A stretch of DNA of 64,000 nt from Diphasiastrum complanatum (taxonomy: Eukaryota > Streptophyta > Lycopodiopsida > Lycopodiales > Lycopodiaceae), in contig CM055106.1 in NCBI GenBank assembly GCA_029204225.1, positions 10,659,575 through 10,723,574 on the forward strand, written 5' to 3'. The position numbers and the translations under genes were made by a program. Every line of letters begins with the position of its first letter. Positions within the stretch are counted from its first letter, which is position 1. The notes beneath the pieces were generated by a model. The model worked only from the letters and a program-made list of their open reading frames with translations. It searched no databases and was not told the DNA's origin. Positions 37,316 through 50,750 of the stretch are shown here, piece by piece.

Positions 37316-37717
37316 GCAACTTAAATGTTGAACATTCTTCGACATTGCAAAATCTTTGTACATCATGAATATTTCCAATTTCGAAAAATTGTTTGGAAGG
37401 TGAAAATATAAAGAATTTGGGAGTTTTTTAGCATGCACATCTATAAAATGCGTCAACCCTACTTTTCCAGTTAAGGAGTCAAGAGAAACAATCCAATCTT
37501 GAATTGAACCTTGAAGTCTAGGATCCTTTTTTAATCTCATGTGAATACGAGCAAGTCTAGAATTTCCAATTGCATGGACAGCCTTGAAAGTCTTGCGACA
37601 AACTTCAATTGTTTCTAGAAAGTAAGTGAAACCTTTTCTATCAGGCCTGACAAATGAACAAAGGTAATAATTTTGATCATTTTTTGTCTTTGAAAAAAAA
37701 CTCGAGCGAATCTGCAA
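37313..37717 (-). CDS. Unrecognised open frame joined to truncated copia
   Basis: 134 residues, family not recognised. Basic and hydrophobic, with SFVRPDRKGFTYFLETIEVC and GLTHFIDVHAKKLPNSLYFH, and no zinc finger, DDE or RT motif. It begins exactly where the copia similarity ends and shares strand with the broken frame at 37818-38456 but not its reading phase. It may be the downstream part of the same unknown gene or element. Low coding certainty. Confidence 0.3.
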   Translation of the reverse strand: MQIRSSFFSKTKNDQNYYLCSFVRPDRKGFTYFLETIEVCRKTFKAVHAIGNSRLARIHMRLKKDPRLQGSIQDWIVSLDSLTGKVGLTHFIDVHAKKLPNSLYFHLPNNFSKLEIFMMYKDFAMSKNVQHLSC

Positions 37718-37817
37718 AGCTTAATTTTTGCAAACAGGAGGAAATACAACAAACCAAGTTTTTGACTCTACAGATTTCATGAGGTTCCAACAATTGTTTC
37801 TGACGTGAGGTCATTTC

Positions 37818-38456
37818 TCAATTTGATTGTAAGTCTCTTTGAAATTTCTCTTTTCCTTTGGCTTCTACTTTGTATAAAGAACTTGGGACAGTGGCACCTA
37901 AAGGTGCTGGGAATGATTCCATACCTGTTGAAGGTGTGGGTTGATTCTCTGCCACTTTATTATCTTGGTTTTTAGTAGAAGGCTCCGGGCTTTCAAAAAT
38001 CTTTGCAACATTCAAAAATATAGATCTCTTGGACTTCGCAACATTGAACGAACCGGGCCTTCGTGCTGGTCTTGACTTTCTCAAGGAAAGACTGCCACGT
38101 CGTGGGATGGTGGATTGACTAAGATCAGTAACTGAGTGCTTGTTCGAACCAGTGTGGATTTCTGGTGAAGGAGAGTAGTATACTGCTCTAGGATTTAAGA
38201 GACACAACGACGAGGACGATGTCGTACAAAATTCAGTAGCTTATGTTGAACTTGGAGTCACCTCGTGGTACACAGTTGTAACCTTGATGTCGGAAGATGA
38301 ACTTGTAGAAATTCCATCGTAATAAGTTACAGCAGGAGGAACTAAAGAAGGTGAACTTTCCATTGCTAAACCAAAATGAAAAAGTACTACAAAGTAAAAA
38401 TTAAAACAACTACAATTTTGCTTTAAAAACTGAAGACTTAATTCTATGTCGAGCAT
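37818..38456 (-). pseudogene. Unrecognised Ser/Pro-rich frame with one stop
   Basis: Two open segments (38241-38456 and 37818-38207) lie in the same phase and are separated by one stop codon near 38241, so about 210 codons would be open without it. The likely start is MESSPSLVPPA at about 38361. The protein is Ser/Pro/Lys-rich with patches such as PRRGSLSLRKSRPARRPGSF and KSRPARR-type basic clusters. It could be a transposon gag-like protein or a host pseudogene; no known domain is visible. Confidence 0.35.
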
Positions 38457-38698
38457 AGAAAACTATGTTGAGCATGGGTTTAAAGAAATGAAAGTATGCT
38501 AGTTTGAATAGATTATGATAACTAGAAAACAACAGAGCAAACAAGAACATTTGAAGACTTAAGCATGAAATGTTTCTAGACTGGCAACCACATCTTTGAG
38601 TACTTAGACAAAGTGTTCGGGCAAAAGCTAGGTCCCAGAGACTTTTGATTTTAGGATTACTTTGAAATTTTTGCTGACATTATGGTCTAGGTAATATT

Positions 38699-38935
38699 TG
38701 TGAGAGATTTCAACAAGCTTAGTCATATTTTGGTAAATTGTCAATATGAGGCCAAAACTCATTTTAGACTTAGAGATAAACTTTTTGAAACATTCAATAA
38801 ACACTATTGAAAGTGTGGGAAAGTTGGTAGTCAAGTTTGAGAGAGATTCAAATTTGAATGTTGGGTACTTTGAATCTAGACCCAAAAATAGTAGGGTTAG
38901 CATTTTGGAGGGAAAACCAAGTGGACAAGGTTATG
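38699..38935 (+). mobile_element. Partial LTR of the element-1 copia family, inverted
   Basis: The first about 240 bp of an LTR in plus orientation, starting TGTGAGAGATTTCAACAAGC at 38699 and running through the conserved block that, in reverse, reads GCTAACCCTACTATTTTTGG at 35008 and 45426. It ends at about 38935 in unrelated sequence and opposes the two other family copies. Confidence 0.75.
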
Positions 38936-41004
<2,069 letters not shown>

Positions 41005-41005
41005 G

Positions 41006-41154
41006 GAAGCACTGATCAAATGCCATTTCAGCTGGATGCTGTAATGCTAGTAGAGTTTTTGGTACCATCATTAAGGATCACCACAATGCAACGCCTAGAT
41101 GAATCCAAACCTCTACAATTATGCCACAAGAAAAAATTTGAAGTAGAACTATAG
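41006..41154 (+). pseudogene. Gypsy integrase fragment (C-terminal linker)
   Basis: A short frame reading PFQLDAVMLVEFLVPSLRITTMQRLDES corresponds to the segment after the integrase core of gypsy elements, and aligns with NQTPFQL...IEFLIPSLRIAATERLND encoded on the minus strand at about 56200-56300. Only about 50 codons remain. Confidence 0.7.
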
Positions 41155-41589
41155 AACCATAGATGTACGAGTCCAGATAGATCAAGATTCAAGTTGAGCT
41201 TCCATTGCTAATCTATGATCGAGATCAGGCCGTAGATGTGCCGAATTGATAGACGGGACACATACCACTATACCGCAAAAGTGATTAGAGAGCAAGAAGA
41301 GGGCTTCTGTTGGCTGCATGCTGATAGAAATAGTGGCTAGAGAATAAGCTAACATTGAAGCTTGTTGCCTCTAGTAATCTTCTTGCATTTTGATCCCTAC
41401 AACTTGTTCTAATAGTCGATCTTCCAGTTTCAAGAAACCAGCTACCACACCGCTCTCTATCGTTTCTCGAAACCAATCATCCATTGACACGTCCCTATCA
41501 AGCACTATTTTAGAAGGACGATGAATAGTTTGTGTCCAGAGACGACATTTGCATCCAACACACAGACTTAAAAATTTCATTCAACGTTG
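41155..41589. other. No recognisable feature
   Basis: Unique sequence between the gypsy fragment and the minisatellite; nothing identified. Confidence 0.35.
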
Positions 41590-42990
41590 CACCCTATGAA
41601 CATACTTAAAAATTCCATCTGATGTTGCACTCGATAAACCAACTTAAAAACTGCATTCGATAGTGCAACCGACAGGTGCATCCGACCAGTCACATCCATC
41701 AACCTTGCATCCAATACCATAGCCAACACTTGCATCTGATGATTACACATCCGATAGATTCACATCCAACATGTTTGCATTTGATGAATCTACATCCAAC
41801 ATTGTTCTCATGATGATCTGCATCCGACGTCAGATCCGATGACTTGTGTCCGACGATAAGACCCAAAGTTTAGATCCGACATATCTACAACCGATGGCTA
41901 CGTCTGAAGTTTAGATCTGACAAATTTACATCTAATGCCCATCCATAGATCCGACGAGTAGACTACTAATTCACATTCAATGATACAACCGACTATTACA
42001 TCCGATAACAATATCTTCAATGTTCTTGCATCTGACGATCCTGCATCTGACGATCTTGCATCCTACGCCCATTTCCATCCGACGATCTTGCATTCGACGA
42101 TCCTGCATCCAACGATCTTGCATTCGATGATCCTACATCTGACGATTCTACATCCGATGATCCTGCATCCGATGATTCTGCATCTAATAATCATGCATCC
42201 GATGATTTTGCATCTCACGATCCTGCATCTGACGATCTTGCATCCGAAAATCTTGCATCTGACGATTGACGACTCTACATCCGACGACCTTTTGTCAAAT
42301 GATCTTGCATCCGACAATTCTACATTCGACAATCTTGCATCCGACGCCCATTTGCATCTGACAGATTGCATTACTGTTGCATTTGACACATTTGCATGCG
42401 ACGATCTTGCATTTGACGATCTTGCATCCAACGATCATGCATCCGACAATCTTGCATCCGACGATCTTGCATTTGACGATCTTGCATCCAACGATCATGC
42501 ATCCGACAATCTTGCATCCGACGACCTTACATTTGACGAGACGACCTTACATCTAACGATTTTGCATCCGACAACCTTACATCCGACGATCTTGCATCCA
42601 ATGATCTTGCATCTGACGATCCTGCATTCGACGATCTTGCATCTGAAGACCTTGCATCCCCAACGACCCTCCATCCGACGATCTTGTATCCGAAAATCCT
42701 GCATCCGATGATCCTGCATTGGACGACCTTGCATCCTTGATGACCCTCCATCCAACGATCTTGTATCCGACGATTCTGCATCCCATGATCTTGCATCCAA
42801 AGATCCTGCATCTAACGATCTTGCATCTGATCTGATATCCTACATCCGACAGTTCATACCATTCCACATTTGACAATGCATACCATCCTACATCCAACAA
42901 CGCATTCCACCTACATCTGACAACTCTACATTCCACTTGCATCTGATAGTTTGCATCCAACGAGCTTCAGAATGCATCCGATGAGCTATA
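41590..42990. repeat. 15-bp minisatellite, unit GCATCCGACGATCTT
   Basis: A long tandem array whose core (about 42026-42830) is built of 15-bp units with variants at a few positions (CATTTGAC, CATCCAAC, GATCCTG, GATCATG). The flanks, 41590-42025 and 42831-42990, are more degenerate. A higher-order 60-bp period is visible at 42425-42529, where four-unit blocks repeat almost exactly. Because 15 is divisible by 3, all frames without stops stay open and give artefactual pentapeptide repeats (DDLAS, ILHPM, RSSDA). Confidence 0.95.
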
Positions 42991-43414
42991 TGAGTTCCTC
43001 ATAACTGATTAGATTTGCATGATTGATTTGACATCTCAATAATATCTGATGAGTTCAATCATCTTTAACAAACAATCAATACATAATCTCCTATTGTTAA
43101 TCTAATTCTGGTATATGATTTAGTCAAAGACCAAACAATCTGAGACATATCCATTCATAACCGAGTAAATAACGATCGCCAAGTGAAGATATTCAAGAAT
43201 CCTCTCACATGCAAACCAAAAGGACATCTGCGGAGCATAAACCACCCAACCAACATGAAGAGGCTAGTCAATACCCTAACCCTTCACCCCCAAGCCACAG
43301 TGATGACCACGTCCGAAATGATGTAGCATAACTAATAACCACATACAACTGGAGTGATCGGCTATCCACGTTAGGAGTTAATTCGATTCCCTTATATAGG
43401 ACATGGACATAACA
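42991..43414 (-). mobile_element. LTR start of a chromodomain gypsy element
   Basis: On the minus strand a polypurine tract (AAGGAGGGAAGAA) is followed at 43414 by TGTTATGTCC, a good LTR start, and then a TATA-like CCTATATAAGG at 43390-43400. The LTR's other end is not resolved; it may lie near the minisatellite or even include it. The position directly 3' of the chromodomain frame fits a 3' LTR. Confidence 0.6.
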
Positions 43415-43442
43415 TTCTTCCCTCCTTGAATTACTTCTATCT

Positions 43443-43998
43443 CTAGAAGTGAAACCTAGGGAAATTCTTCTTTATGCTTTCAACCCGCTCCCATGAATCA
43501 TCATCCTCAGTCCGTCGTCCCTTCCACCTAATCAAGCACTCAGAGATAGAACAATTTCTCAACTGTTTATTTCTGATTCTGAGTACCTTTTTAGGTTCCA
43601 AAGGAACACTAAGTGATAAGTCCTCCAAATGGGTAAGATCTTCCTCTGAACCAACTATGTCACCTTCATGTAAACTTAATTCCAACAAGCTTACATGAAA
43701 CATAGGGTGAGCTGTAGCTTATCCTGAAGATCTAGTTCGTAAGCTATAGAACCAATTTTCTTTACAATCCAAAATGGTCCACAATATTTGGTAGACAATT
43801 ATAATGCTTCCCCATATGCATAATCTTAGAATCTTTAGGTATTCTAAGATATACCCAGTCATCAATCTTAAAATATTTGGGAGACCTCTTAAGATTGGCA
43901 TAGTGCTTAGCTCTATCAGGAGCACTCCGGATACAATCACGGGCCACTTGCAACAAAATCCGCAACTTTTTGGATCTTAACAAACTTTGTTTCCACAT
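43443..43998 (-). pseudogene. Gypsy integrase C-terminus with chromodomain
   Basis: From 43998: a segment RDCIRSAPDRAKHYANLKRSPKYFKIDDWVYLRI matches the end of the integrase and GPY/F-type region. After a frameshift near 43740, HPMFHVSLLE leads to a chromodomain-like tail (EPKKVLRIRNKQLRNCSISECLIRWKGR...DDDSWERVESI). This identifies a chromodomain-bearing (chromovirus-type) Ty3/gypsy element, minus strand, of which only the 3' end of pol and the LTR survive. Confidence 0.85.
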
Positions 43999-45062
43999 TT
44001 AACGGAGATCTAGGTTGAAAACTGTTGGAATTAAGCATCACTCCAACTCACTAGAATTTGATTTTTTAGTATTCACATTATTAGAACACAAATCATTCGC
44101 ATTCGTCTCAAATCCTGAGCTCTAGTACATTATGTAAATACACGCAGACACACACACTCTCTCTCTACGACAACTTTGCAGTCTTACTCTTTGAAGTTGA
44201 ACATCTACGCAATTATCAACTGGAGTAGAAGCATGATTGATGACGAACTCTTTGAGTTTGAGATCTTCAACTATATTCTCTTCGTTTTCCTATGAACTCA
44301 AATTATTTGATTTGAGATCCACGTCATTTACACTGCACTGTCCAAATGTAGACCACGTCATAGTTCACTTTAGTACTTTTCAGTAACTGCACTATTTCAT
44401 GCTTGTTGCCCACGTAGTCATTGTAACTACTCCATGTACATATATACATAACAACAACTCACGTAAATGATGATGATACAATCTATGATGAACATACATG
44501 CAAGTGGAGAAGAGTGAATTAGAGATCTGCATGAATTCCATTGTATTTTAATTATCTGATTCCATTAGATCAGAGATCTTAGCGAGAGAGAAATCCATTC
44601 AGAAGATAGAGATAGTTATTTAATCTATAACTAGCTAAGTAAGATCACTACACGTAGTGCACCATTAATGTGAACCATTCTTGGGCATAAGATTGTGATT
44701 TGATTATTGTATTCACAACTGTTTAATTCAGATTCTCTATTTTTCTTATGTGTACTGCACTACAAATACTTTTTGATTGCTTTATTTATTTATTGACACA
44801 CAATCAATTTAGAATGTCTAATCTCAAGGGAAGCATGGCTATCTCAGACGCCTAATTGGTCGCTCTCTTCATGGTTGTCCTTGACACCTACCAAGACATT
44901 CTTCCATTCGATCTACATTAATACTTTGTTGTAGTTTTGGTAAAGATCTTGAAATTTTCTCTATGTTAAAGCTGTGTTTTTTCTTTCGCACATAATCCAT
45001 TTGAGAGCTCCCCAATGTGAAAGTTTTCAGATCATTAAGATCCAATCAACTTGAAAGATCTT
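43999..45062. other. No recognised gene
   Basis: Sequence between the chromodomain gypsy relic and the copia element 2 LTR. Short CA/CT runs at about 44147-44166. No coding motif recognised. Confidence 0.35.
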
Positions 45063-45653
45063 TGGTTACAAAGAGAAATACACTACCAATCTCACCAATG
45101 TAGAAAAATCAGCATCTACACACAAAATGAGATGCAAACACTAATAGAACTTGATCAAACTTGAATGAAATGATAAAGTACTATTGTTTTCCATACAAAA
45201 TCAGCAAGCTACTGTATTTCACACGTGTGGATCCAAAAATAACAACTATAGATCATTTTACACATAAAATTGCATGCAATTACAAGTATAGTGCACCAAT
45301 GGATAGTAGAACCATGTATAAGCATGAAATGAGATAGAGAAGAGAGAAGATCACTCTCTCCATGAGTTAAGTCCTTTTATAATAGGTCCAAACCCTATTT
45401 GTCCACTTAGCTCTCCCTCCAAAATGCTAACCCTACTATTTTTGGGTCTAGATTCAAAGTACCCAACATTCAAATTTGAATTTACTCAGACTCATCTTCT
45501 AACTTTCCCACACTTTCAAAAAGTGTTTATTCAAATGACATTTAAACTAATCAACATTGAAAAGTCAATCTCTAAGTCTAAAAACAAAGTTGGCCTCAAT
45601 ATGCCTAATATGAAAATATAGCAAATATGATCAAACTAGTTGAATCTTTCACA
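45063..45653 (-). mobile_element. 3' LTR of copia element 2
   Basis: About 591 bp, starting TGTGAAAG at 45653 and ending TGTAACCA at 45063 on the minus strand, homologous end to end with the LTR at 34640-35235. The polypurine tract GAAGAGGGAG precedes it. No matching 5' LTR is present because the element is interrupted at 47463. Confidence 0.82.
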
Positions 45654-46881
45654 CTCCCTCTTCAACTAGTTTTAGCATGGACTTTAATAACACTCCAAGT
45701 GATGTCCTATGCTTCATGAACAAGTCCTTTCCCGATGCTTTGGTGAAGATATTAGCTACACATCCCCTTGAGGACACATGTTGAAGCTCCACCTCCTTTG
45801 CAATGACTTGCTCAATTACAAAATGATATTGCACCTCAATATGCTTGCTCCTAGCATGAAAGATAGGATTGGTTGCCAGTCTTTGGGCTGATTGATTGTC
45901 ACAAAAGATGATTGGACTCTCTGAAAAATCCAGCAAGTGAAGATCCTTGATCATCCTCTTGATCCATACCATCTCCTTTGTGCAATGTGTAAGAGTTTTG
46001 TAATTGGCCTCACTAGATGACAATGAGATAGTGGCTTGTTTCTTCGACAACCATGATATAGCTCCATCACCTATGAAAATACAATGAGCACTAATGGATT
46101 TCCTATCCATTACATATCCAACATAGTCCGAATCTAAAAATCCAAAAAGATTAGGTGATGATCTCTCATACAATATGCCAAAATCTTGAGTTCCAATGAT
46201 GTACCACAAAACTCGCTTTCCTAGCTTCCAATGCTCCTCACTAGGATCTTGCATGAATTGACTCAATCTTCCAACACAATAGCTTAGATCTGATCTAGTA
46301 ATGGTTAGATAGATGAGTGAACCAACTAGCTTCCTATAGAGAGTAATGTCCTTGAAGGATCTTTCATTACCTTTATAGTTAGCTTTATATGAGACTCCAT
46401 AGGTGATCACTAGCTTTTGCATCTACCATATGAAATCTTTCTAGAATAGAATTAGCATACTTCTCTTGAAAATGAAAGTAGATTGAGAAGATCTAATGAC
46501 TTCTATTCCCAAAATGTAATGCAAATTTTCAAGATCATGCACCTCAAACTCCATCTTAAGAGCATTCTTGATTTCCTTCACATCTTGATTGTCTTCACCA
46601 CTCAAGATGATATCATCCACATAGATTAGCAAGATGGTAACATCATTTCCAGAAAACCTATAATAAAATGAATGATCATACTCAGTCATAACAAAGCCTT
46701 GAGAGAGTAAAAAAGTGTTAAGCTTAGCATACCAACTCATTGGTACTTGCTTAAGGCCATACAAGCTCTTTTGTAGTAGACACACATAATTTAACTTTGT
46801 TGATAAAATGTAGCTCTCGGGCTGCTCCATGTACACTTCCTCCTCAAGATCACCATTCAAGGATGCATTTGAAATGTCCAT
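45649..46881 (-). pseudogene. Copia element 2: reverse transcriptase and RNase H
   Basis: Same family as element 1. RT: DISNASLNGDLEEEVYMEQP, SLYGLKQVPMSWY, with an intact YVDD motif (LLIYVDDIILSG). After a frameshift near 46430, RNase H: RKLVGSLIYLTITRSD, SLSSSEANYKTLTHC, DNQSAQRLATNPIFHARSKHIE, ANIFTKASGKD. The protein is not continuous, so it is a relic, but its catalytic motif shows what element 1 has lost. Confidence 0.9.
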
Positions 46882-47463
46882 TTTCCATAGATCCCATCCA
46901 TAAAGTGTAGCAAGTTAAATGATGACTCGAATGCTTACCATCTTTGCCACGGGTGCAAAGGTCTCATCATAGTCAATCCCTTAATGTTGAGCTTATCCAC
47001 TAACCTTGCATTGTACTTGTTGATAGATCCATCTTGGTTTGTCTTCACCTTGAAGATCTATTTGCATCCAATAGCTTTCTTGTCCTTAGGCAAATCCACC
47101 AATCTCCATGTTCCATTCTTCATAAGAGCTTGATACTCAAGATCCACTGCTTGGATCCACTCCTCTTCTTTCCTTGCTTCATCTACACTTCTAGGCTCAT
47201 CCAAAGAGGTTAGGAGAGCAGCATGATTTCTAGAAACTAATTGCTTACCCTTTTGATCATATGTGAGCCTTGAAGGTACTTGTCTTTCCCTTGATGTTCT
47301 CCTTGGCTTTTGACTTGATGAAGGTCCATCATCATCACCATCCAAAGTTAGGATCCTTTTTATCAACATCAAGAATGTTAGATCCATCCACACTACCGTC
47401 AATCATGCTTGAAGACACTTTTGAAATGTTTCCCTCATCAAAGATGACATCTCTACCAACAAT
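46882..47463 (-). pseudogene. Copia element 2: RT N-terminus and integrase tail
   Basis: Contains NGTWRLVDLPKDKKAIGCK, the spacer (SSSQKPRRTSRERQVPSRLTYDQ) and the end of the integrase region, with frameshifts and a damaged segment near 46980-47060. Copia similarity stops at 47463, exactly where an LTR of another family (47464-48090) begins, so that element apparently inserted into this one. Confidence 0.82.
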
Positions 47464-48090
47464 TGTCGCGAATCTTTCGCGAACTGATCATTTTTGGTGA
47501 ACTGTCACGAAATTTTTTTTTTTTGAGTTCGCTTATTTTCTTCAGCGGAAGCTTTCAAGATCCTAGGCATGTGATGACAGATCACAGAACAAAAATTATT
47601 CTAGCAATCAAGACAACGAAAAACATGGAGATGGAGAAGAAAGCATTTGCATTATCAGTTTTGAGTCTAGAGCGAGATGATCAGTGTCTCGCTCGTTGGC
47701 GGCCTGACAATAAGCTCAATTGTTGTATTCTGCTTGTTGGCAACTTTCAAGCACAACTATTTTCGTCTCTCTTTCTGATTCTATTCTACTCTTCTTCTAC
47801 ATTAATTCATGTTGATCCAAATTGTGTATATATCTCCACTGTGTGGAGTTTACAAGACTGCTAAATATAGAATTACAAGACAAGTAAAGGTTAATCAACT
47901 AGTTAGTTATTCTCTGTTGTGGCTAACTGTTTCAGCTGAGCGTGGAGTTAAATATGCCATGCTCATCGAGTTGCCAGGTGGCAGCTTGAATTGTTTTTGT
48001 TCGTGTCGTGTCACTTCGTTTCATGTTTTAAAATTTCCGAGGTATGTTTGCCATTTTCTTCGCTTCGTGACAAAGTTGCAAGAGTTCACA
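47464..48090 (-). mobile_element. LTR of a third copia element
   Basis: About 627 bp with TG...CA ends on the minus strand: TGTGAACTCTTGC at 48090 and GATTCGCGACA at 47464. A purine-rich GGTTCAAGAGGGAA lies just upstream (about 48101-48115), followed by an RNase H relic in the same orientation, as expected for a 3' LTR. It interrupts copia element 2. Confidence 0.65.
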
Positions 48091-48144
48091 ATTTATGAAA
48101 TTCCCTCTTGAACCTTGCAACTTTGCATGTTTAATCCAATTGTC

Positions 48145-48270
48145 TTTCTTTGCTTGCAAAAAGGAGTTTGTTGAGTGGCTTCATGAGCAGATTAGCAATA
48201 ATGTCTTCAGACTTTATAACCTGGACCCTAAGCTCTCCTTTTGAGATCAAATCTCAAATATGATGGTACT
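48145..48270 (-). pseudogene. Copia RNase H C-terminal relic
   Basis: Minus-strand translation gives HMKYHHI, then a stop, then ISKGELRVQVIKSEDIIANLLMKPLNK, which matches the end of copia RNase H (the H-x-KYHFI...QLADIFTKPL region). It belongs to the element whose LTR is at 47464-48090; nothing of its RT is recognised upstream. Confidence 0.65.
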
Positions 48271-48339
48271 TCATGTGAAAGTACTATACTTTAGGACCAT
48301 AAATGGATCTACAAAATATCCACAAGAGTGATTGGATGC

Positions 48340-48974
48340 TTGCTTAACAATCTATCAAAAAACTAGACACAAAAAAGTTGATCTAGATTGGCAATTTGAC
48401 AAACAACAAGCATTAACAATCAAAAGTATTGATAAACATTGAAATCCGAGCCCACACGTGTGTACTACAGGCTGTAGTATAGCCTTCAACCGGAGAAACA
48501 ATTAGAAATTGATTTGGTTTCATTTGGATCACAAAAACTCAATGTACATAGTGAACTAGCTTGAGATTGCCAATGAGCTCCAAAAATTTTCTATCTTCTC
48601 ACTATGGAGAGAGGGAATACATAGCAAATTCAACTTCCTTCTTGAAGTTAGGTGGATTTCCAGCATGTAATAAGGAAGTTAACTCACTCTCCTTGACCTA
48701 AAATGAAACCCTAGCCTAGATCCTAGAGTTATGCATGGTAGGTAGCTAGTTGGTCAAATTTTCACCTTAAACTTAGGTGTAGGTCCTATAAAGTAGGGAT
48801 GACCACCAAATAGACATGACCAACTCTCTTGACTTGACCTAACCTACATTACGAGTGGGTTTCCAGGTGGCATTTTGGCCATACATGTGTGGAACCCAAT
48901 TATGTATAAAATTTACACTATTCTTCATGGTTTTTGATCAAGCTAGATTTGCCAATTTTTGGCAATTCTTTACA
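48340..48974 (-). mobile_element. LTR of a fourth copia-like element (approximate)
   Basis: A polypurine tract TTTGAGGAGGAG on the minus strand is followed by TGTAAAGAATTGCC at 48974, a typical copia LTR start. The far end near 48340 is a guess, placed at the junction with the RNase H relic. Confidence 0.5.
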
Positions 48975-49079
48975 CTCCTCCTCAAATTTAGCTTGATCTA
49001 TTTACAACTCTCTTTCTAGATGAATGAATGCTTTTAGAAGTGTCTGAAAAATCCCACTACAAACAAGGAACTTTTGAGA

Positions 49080-49140
49080 CTCCAATAGAGAATGATGTCC
49101 ATGAAGGATCTTTCACCATCTCTTAAAGGATCCCTTACAA
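49080..49140 (-). pseudogene. Short copia RT scrap
   Basis: ATAGAGAATGATGTCCATGA and the following GGATCTTTCACCATCTC are counterparts of 35920-35955 and 46336-46372, the GNERSFEDITLY segment of copia RT. The rest of this element's pol is gone. Confidence 0.5.
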
Positions 49141-50750
49141 GATGTTCCACAAATGTGTCAAAAACAAGGCAAGGGCAAGGGCAAGAAGAAGTCTAAACAA
49201 CAATTTGCCAAGACTCATGAGAGGGATCTTTTAGTAAGACCAAGAAGAAAGACAAGTGCTTCCATTGTGGTAAAAAGGGCCATTGGAAGAGTGAATGTCC
49301 TCATTCCTGGCGGAACAAGACAAGGGAAAACCAAAGCAAGCAGGTAACCTTGTCGATGAGGGTGAGATTGAAGACTCTAGCATCTTCATATATGCATTAT
49401 CATCTAATCAAGATGATCAAGCATGGTACATTGACTCGGGAGCCACAAGACACATGATAGGTAACAAGAATTGGTTCAGTAGCATGAAAGTTTTGGATAA
49501 TGGAACGTCCGTTTCACAAGCAAATGGTGATGTGTGCAAAATCAAGGAGATAGGCACCATTTCAATCCAACTACTTGATGGCAAAAGCATGATGATACAT
49601 GTCAGGTTTGAAGAAAAATCTACTTTCTGTTGGAGTCATTACTGATCAAAAGTTGAAAGTAGAATTCGCCCATGATCGTTGCTTTGTGAAGGATGTGAAC
49701 CAAAAGTTCAAAGTTATTGCGGATGGAGTAAGGGAGCCCAATACAAAATTGTACAGGTTGAATGCTACAATCAAGGGGCAACATGGACTCGTATCATCCA
49801 TTCCATCACAAACTGAGTTGTGGCATAAGAGGCTTGGTCACTTGAACTTAGGAAGCCTCAATTTGATGAGAAAATTGGAGATGGTAACAAGATTGCCTAT
49901 CATAGAAGACCACTTGAAATCGATGTGCGAATCATGTGTATATGGGAAGCAGCATCGAGAAAAGTTCAATAAAGGTGGTGTTTCAAGGGCAAAGAACATC
50001 TTGGATTTGATCCACACAGATTTATGCGGGCCTATGAGGACTATGTCCTTAGATAAAGCCTTCTATTTCATGACCTTTATTGATGATATGTCACATGAGA
50101 CGTGGATCTACTTCTTGAAGAAGAAATCGGATGCATTTGACAATTTCAAGTGTTTCAAAGCATTGGTCAAAAATCAGACAGGTAGGAAGATCAAAGTCCT
50201 AAGATCAGATAGTGGAAGTGAGTACAAGTCTAATGACTTCAATGATCTTGGTGATCAATGTGGGATTAAAAGACAATTTACGCAAGCTCATACTCTTGTT
50301 CTCAATGGTGTAGCTGAGCACAAGAATCGTACGATTGTGGAAAGTGCCAGATCTATGCTAGTTGAGATGAAACTACCAAAAGTTTTTTGGTCAGAAGCAT
50401 GCAATACGGCAGTCTATCTTCAAAATAGAAGTCCTACCATTGCCATACCAAAGATAACACCTGAGGAAGCATTCACGAAGAAGAAGCCAAAGGTGAAACA
50501 CTTGCAAATCTTTGGATGTAAAGCCTTTGTACACATTCCTAAGGAAGAGTGACGTAAACTTGATGTGAAAGCTATCAAGTGTATATTCCTAAGATATGAT
50601 GATCGTGTGAAGGGCTATAGATGTTTTGATCCAGTGGAAAACAAAATCCATGTAAGCCGTGATGTTATCTTTGATGAATCCAAGATGTATGAAGACGAGG
50701 ATGCTGAGAAGATAGACACATCCAGTGGGAAAGATGGTATAGTGAGGATA
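49140..50750 (+). pseudogene. Copia element 5: gag knuckle, protease, integrase
   Basis: Plus-strand copia polyprotein in several frames. It has a zinc knuckle CFHCGKKGHWKSEC (49257-49298) after a Lys/Gly-rich tract and a protease with DSGATRHM (about 49435). Next come a gag_pre-integrase zinc finger (HKRLGHLN ... CESCVYGKQHR) and the integrase core with IHTDLCGPM, RSDSGSEYKSNDF and GVAEHKNRT supplying D, D and E. The C-terminal part is FGCKAFVHIPKEE, then a stop at 50550, then RYDDRVKGYRCFDP. Frameshifts lie near 49300 and 49610. It is cut at 50750 by an inserted LTR. The element at 61228-64000 is the same family in the opposite orientation. Confidence 0.9.

Noticed and set aside
41980-42960. 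Open frames of up to 243 codons in the 15-bp minisatellite
   Set aside because: A unit length divisible by three keeps frames open; the pentapeptide repeats appear in several frames and both strands.
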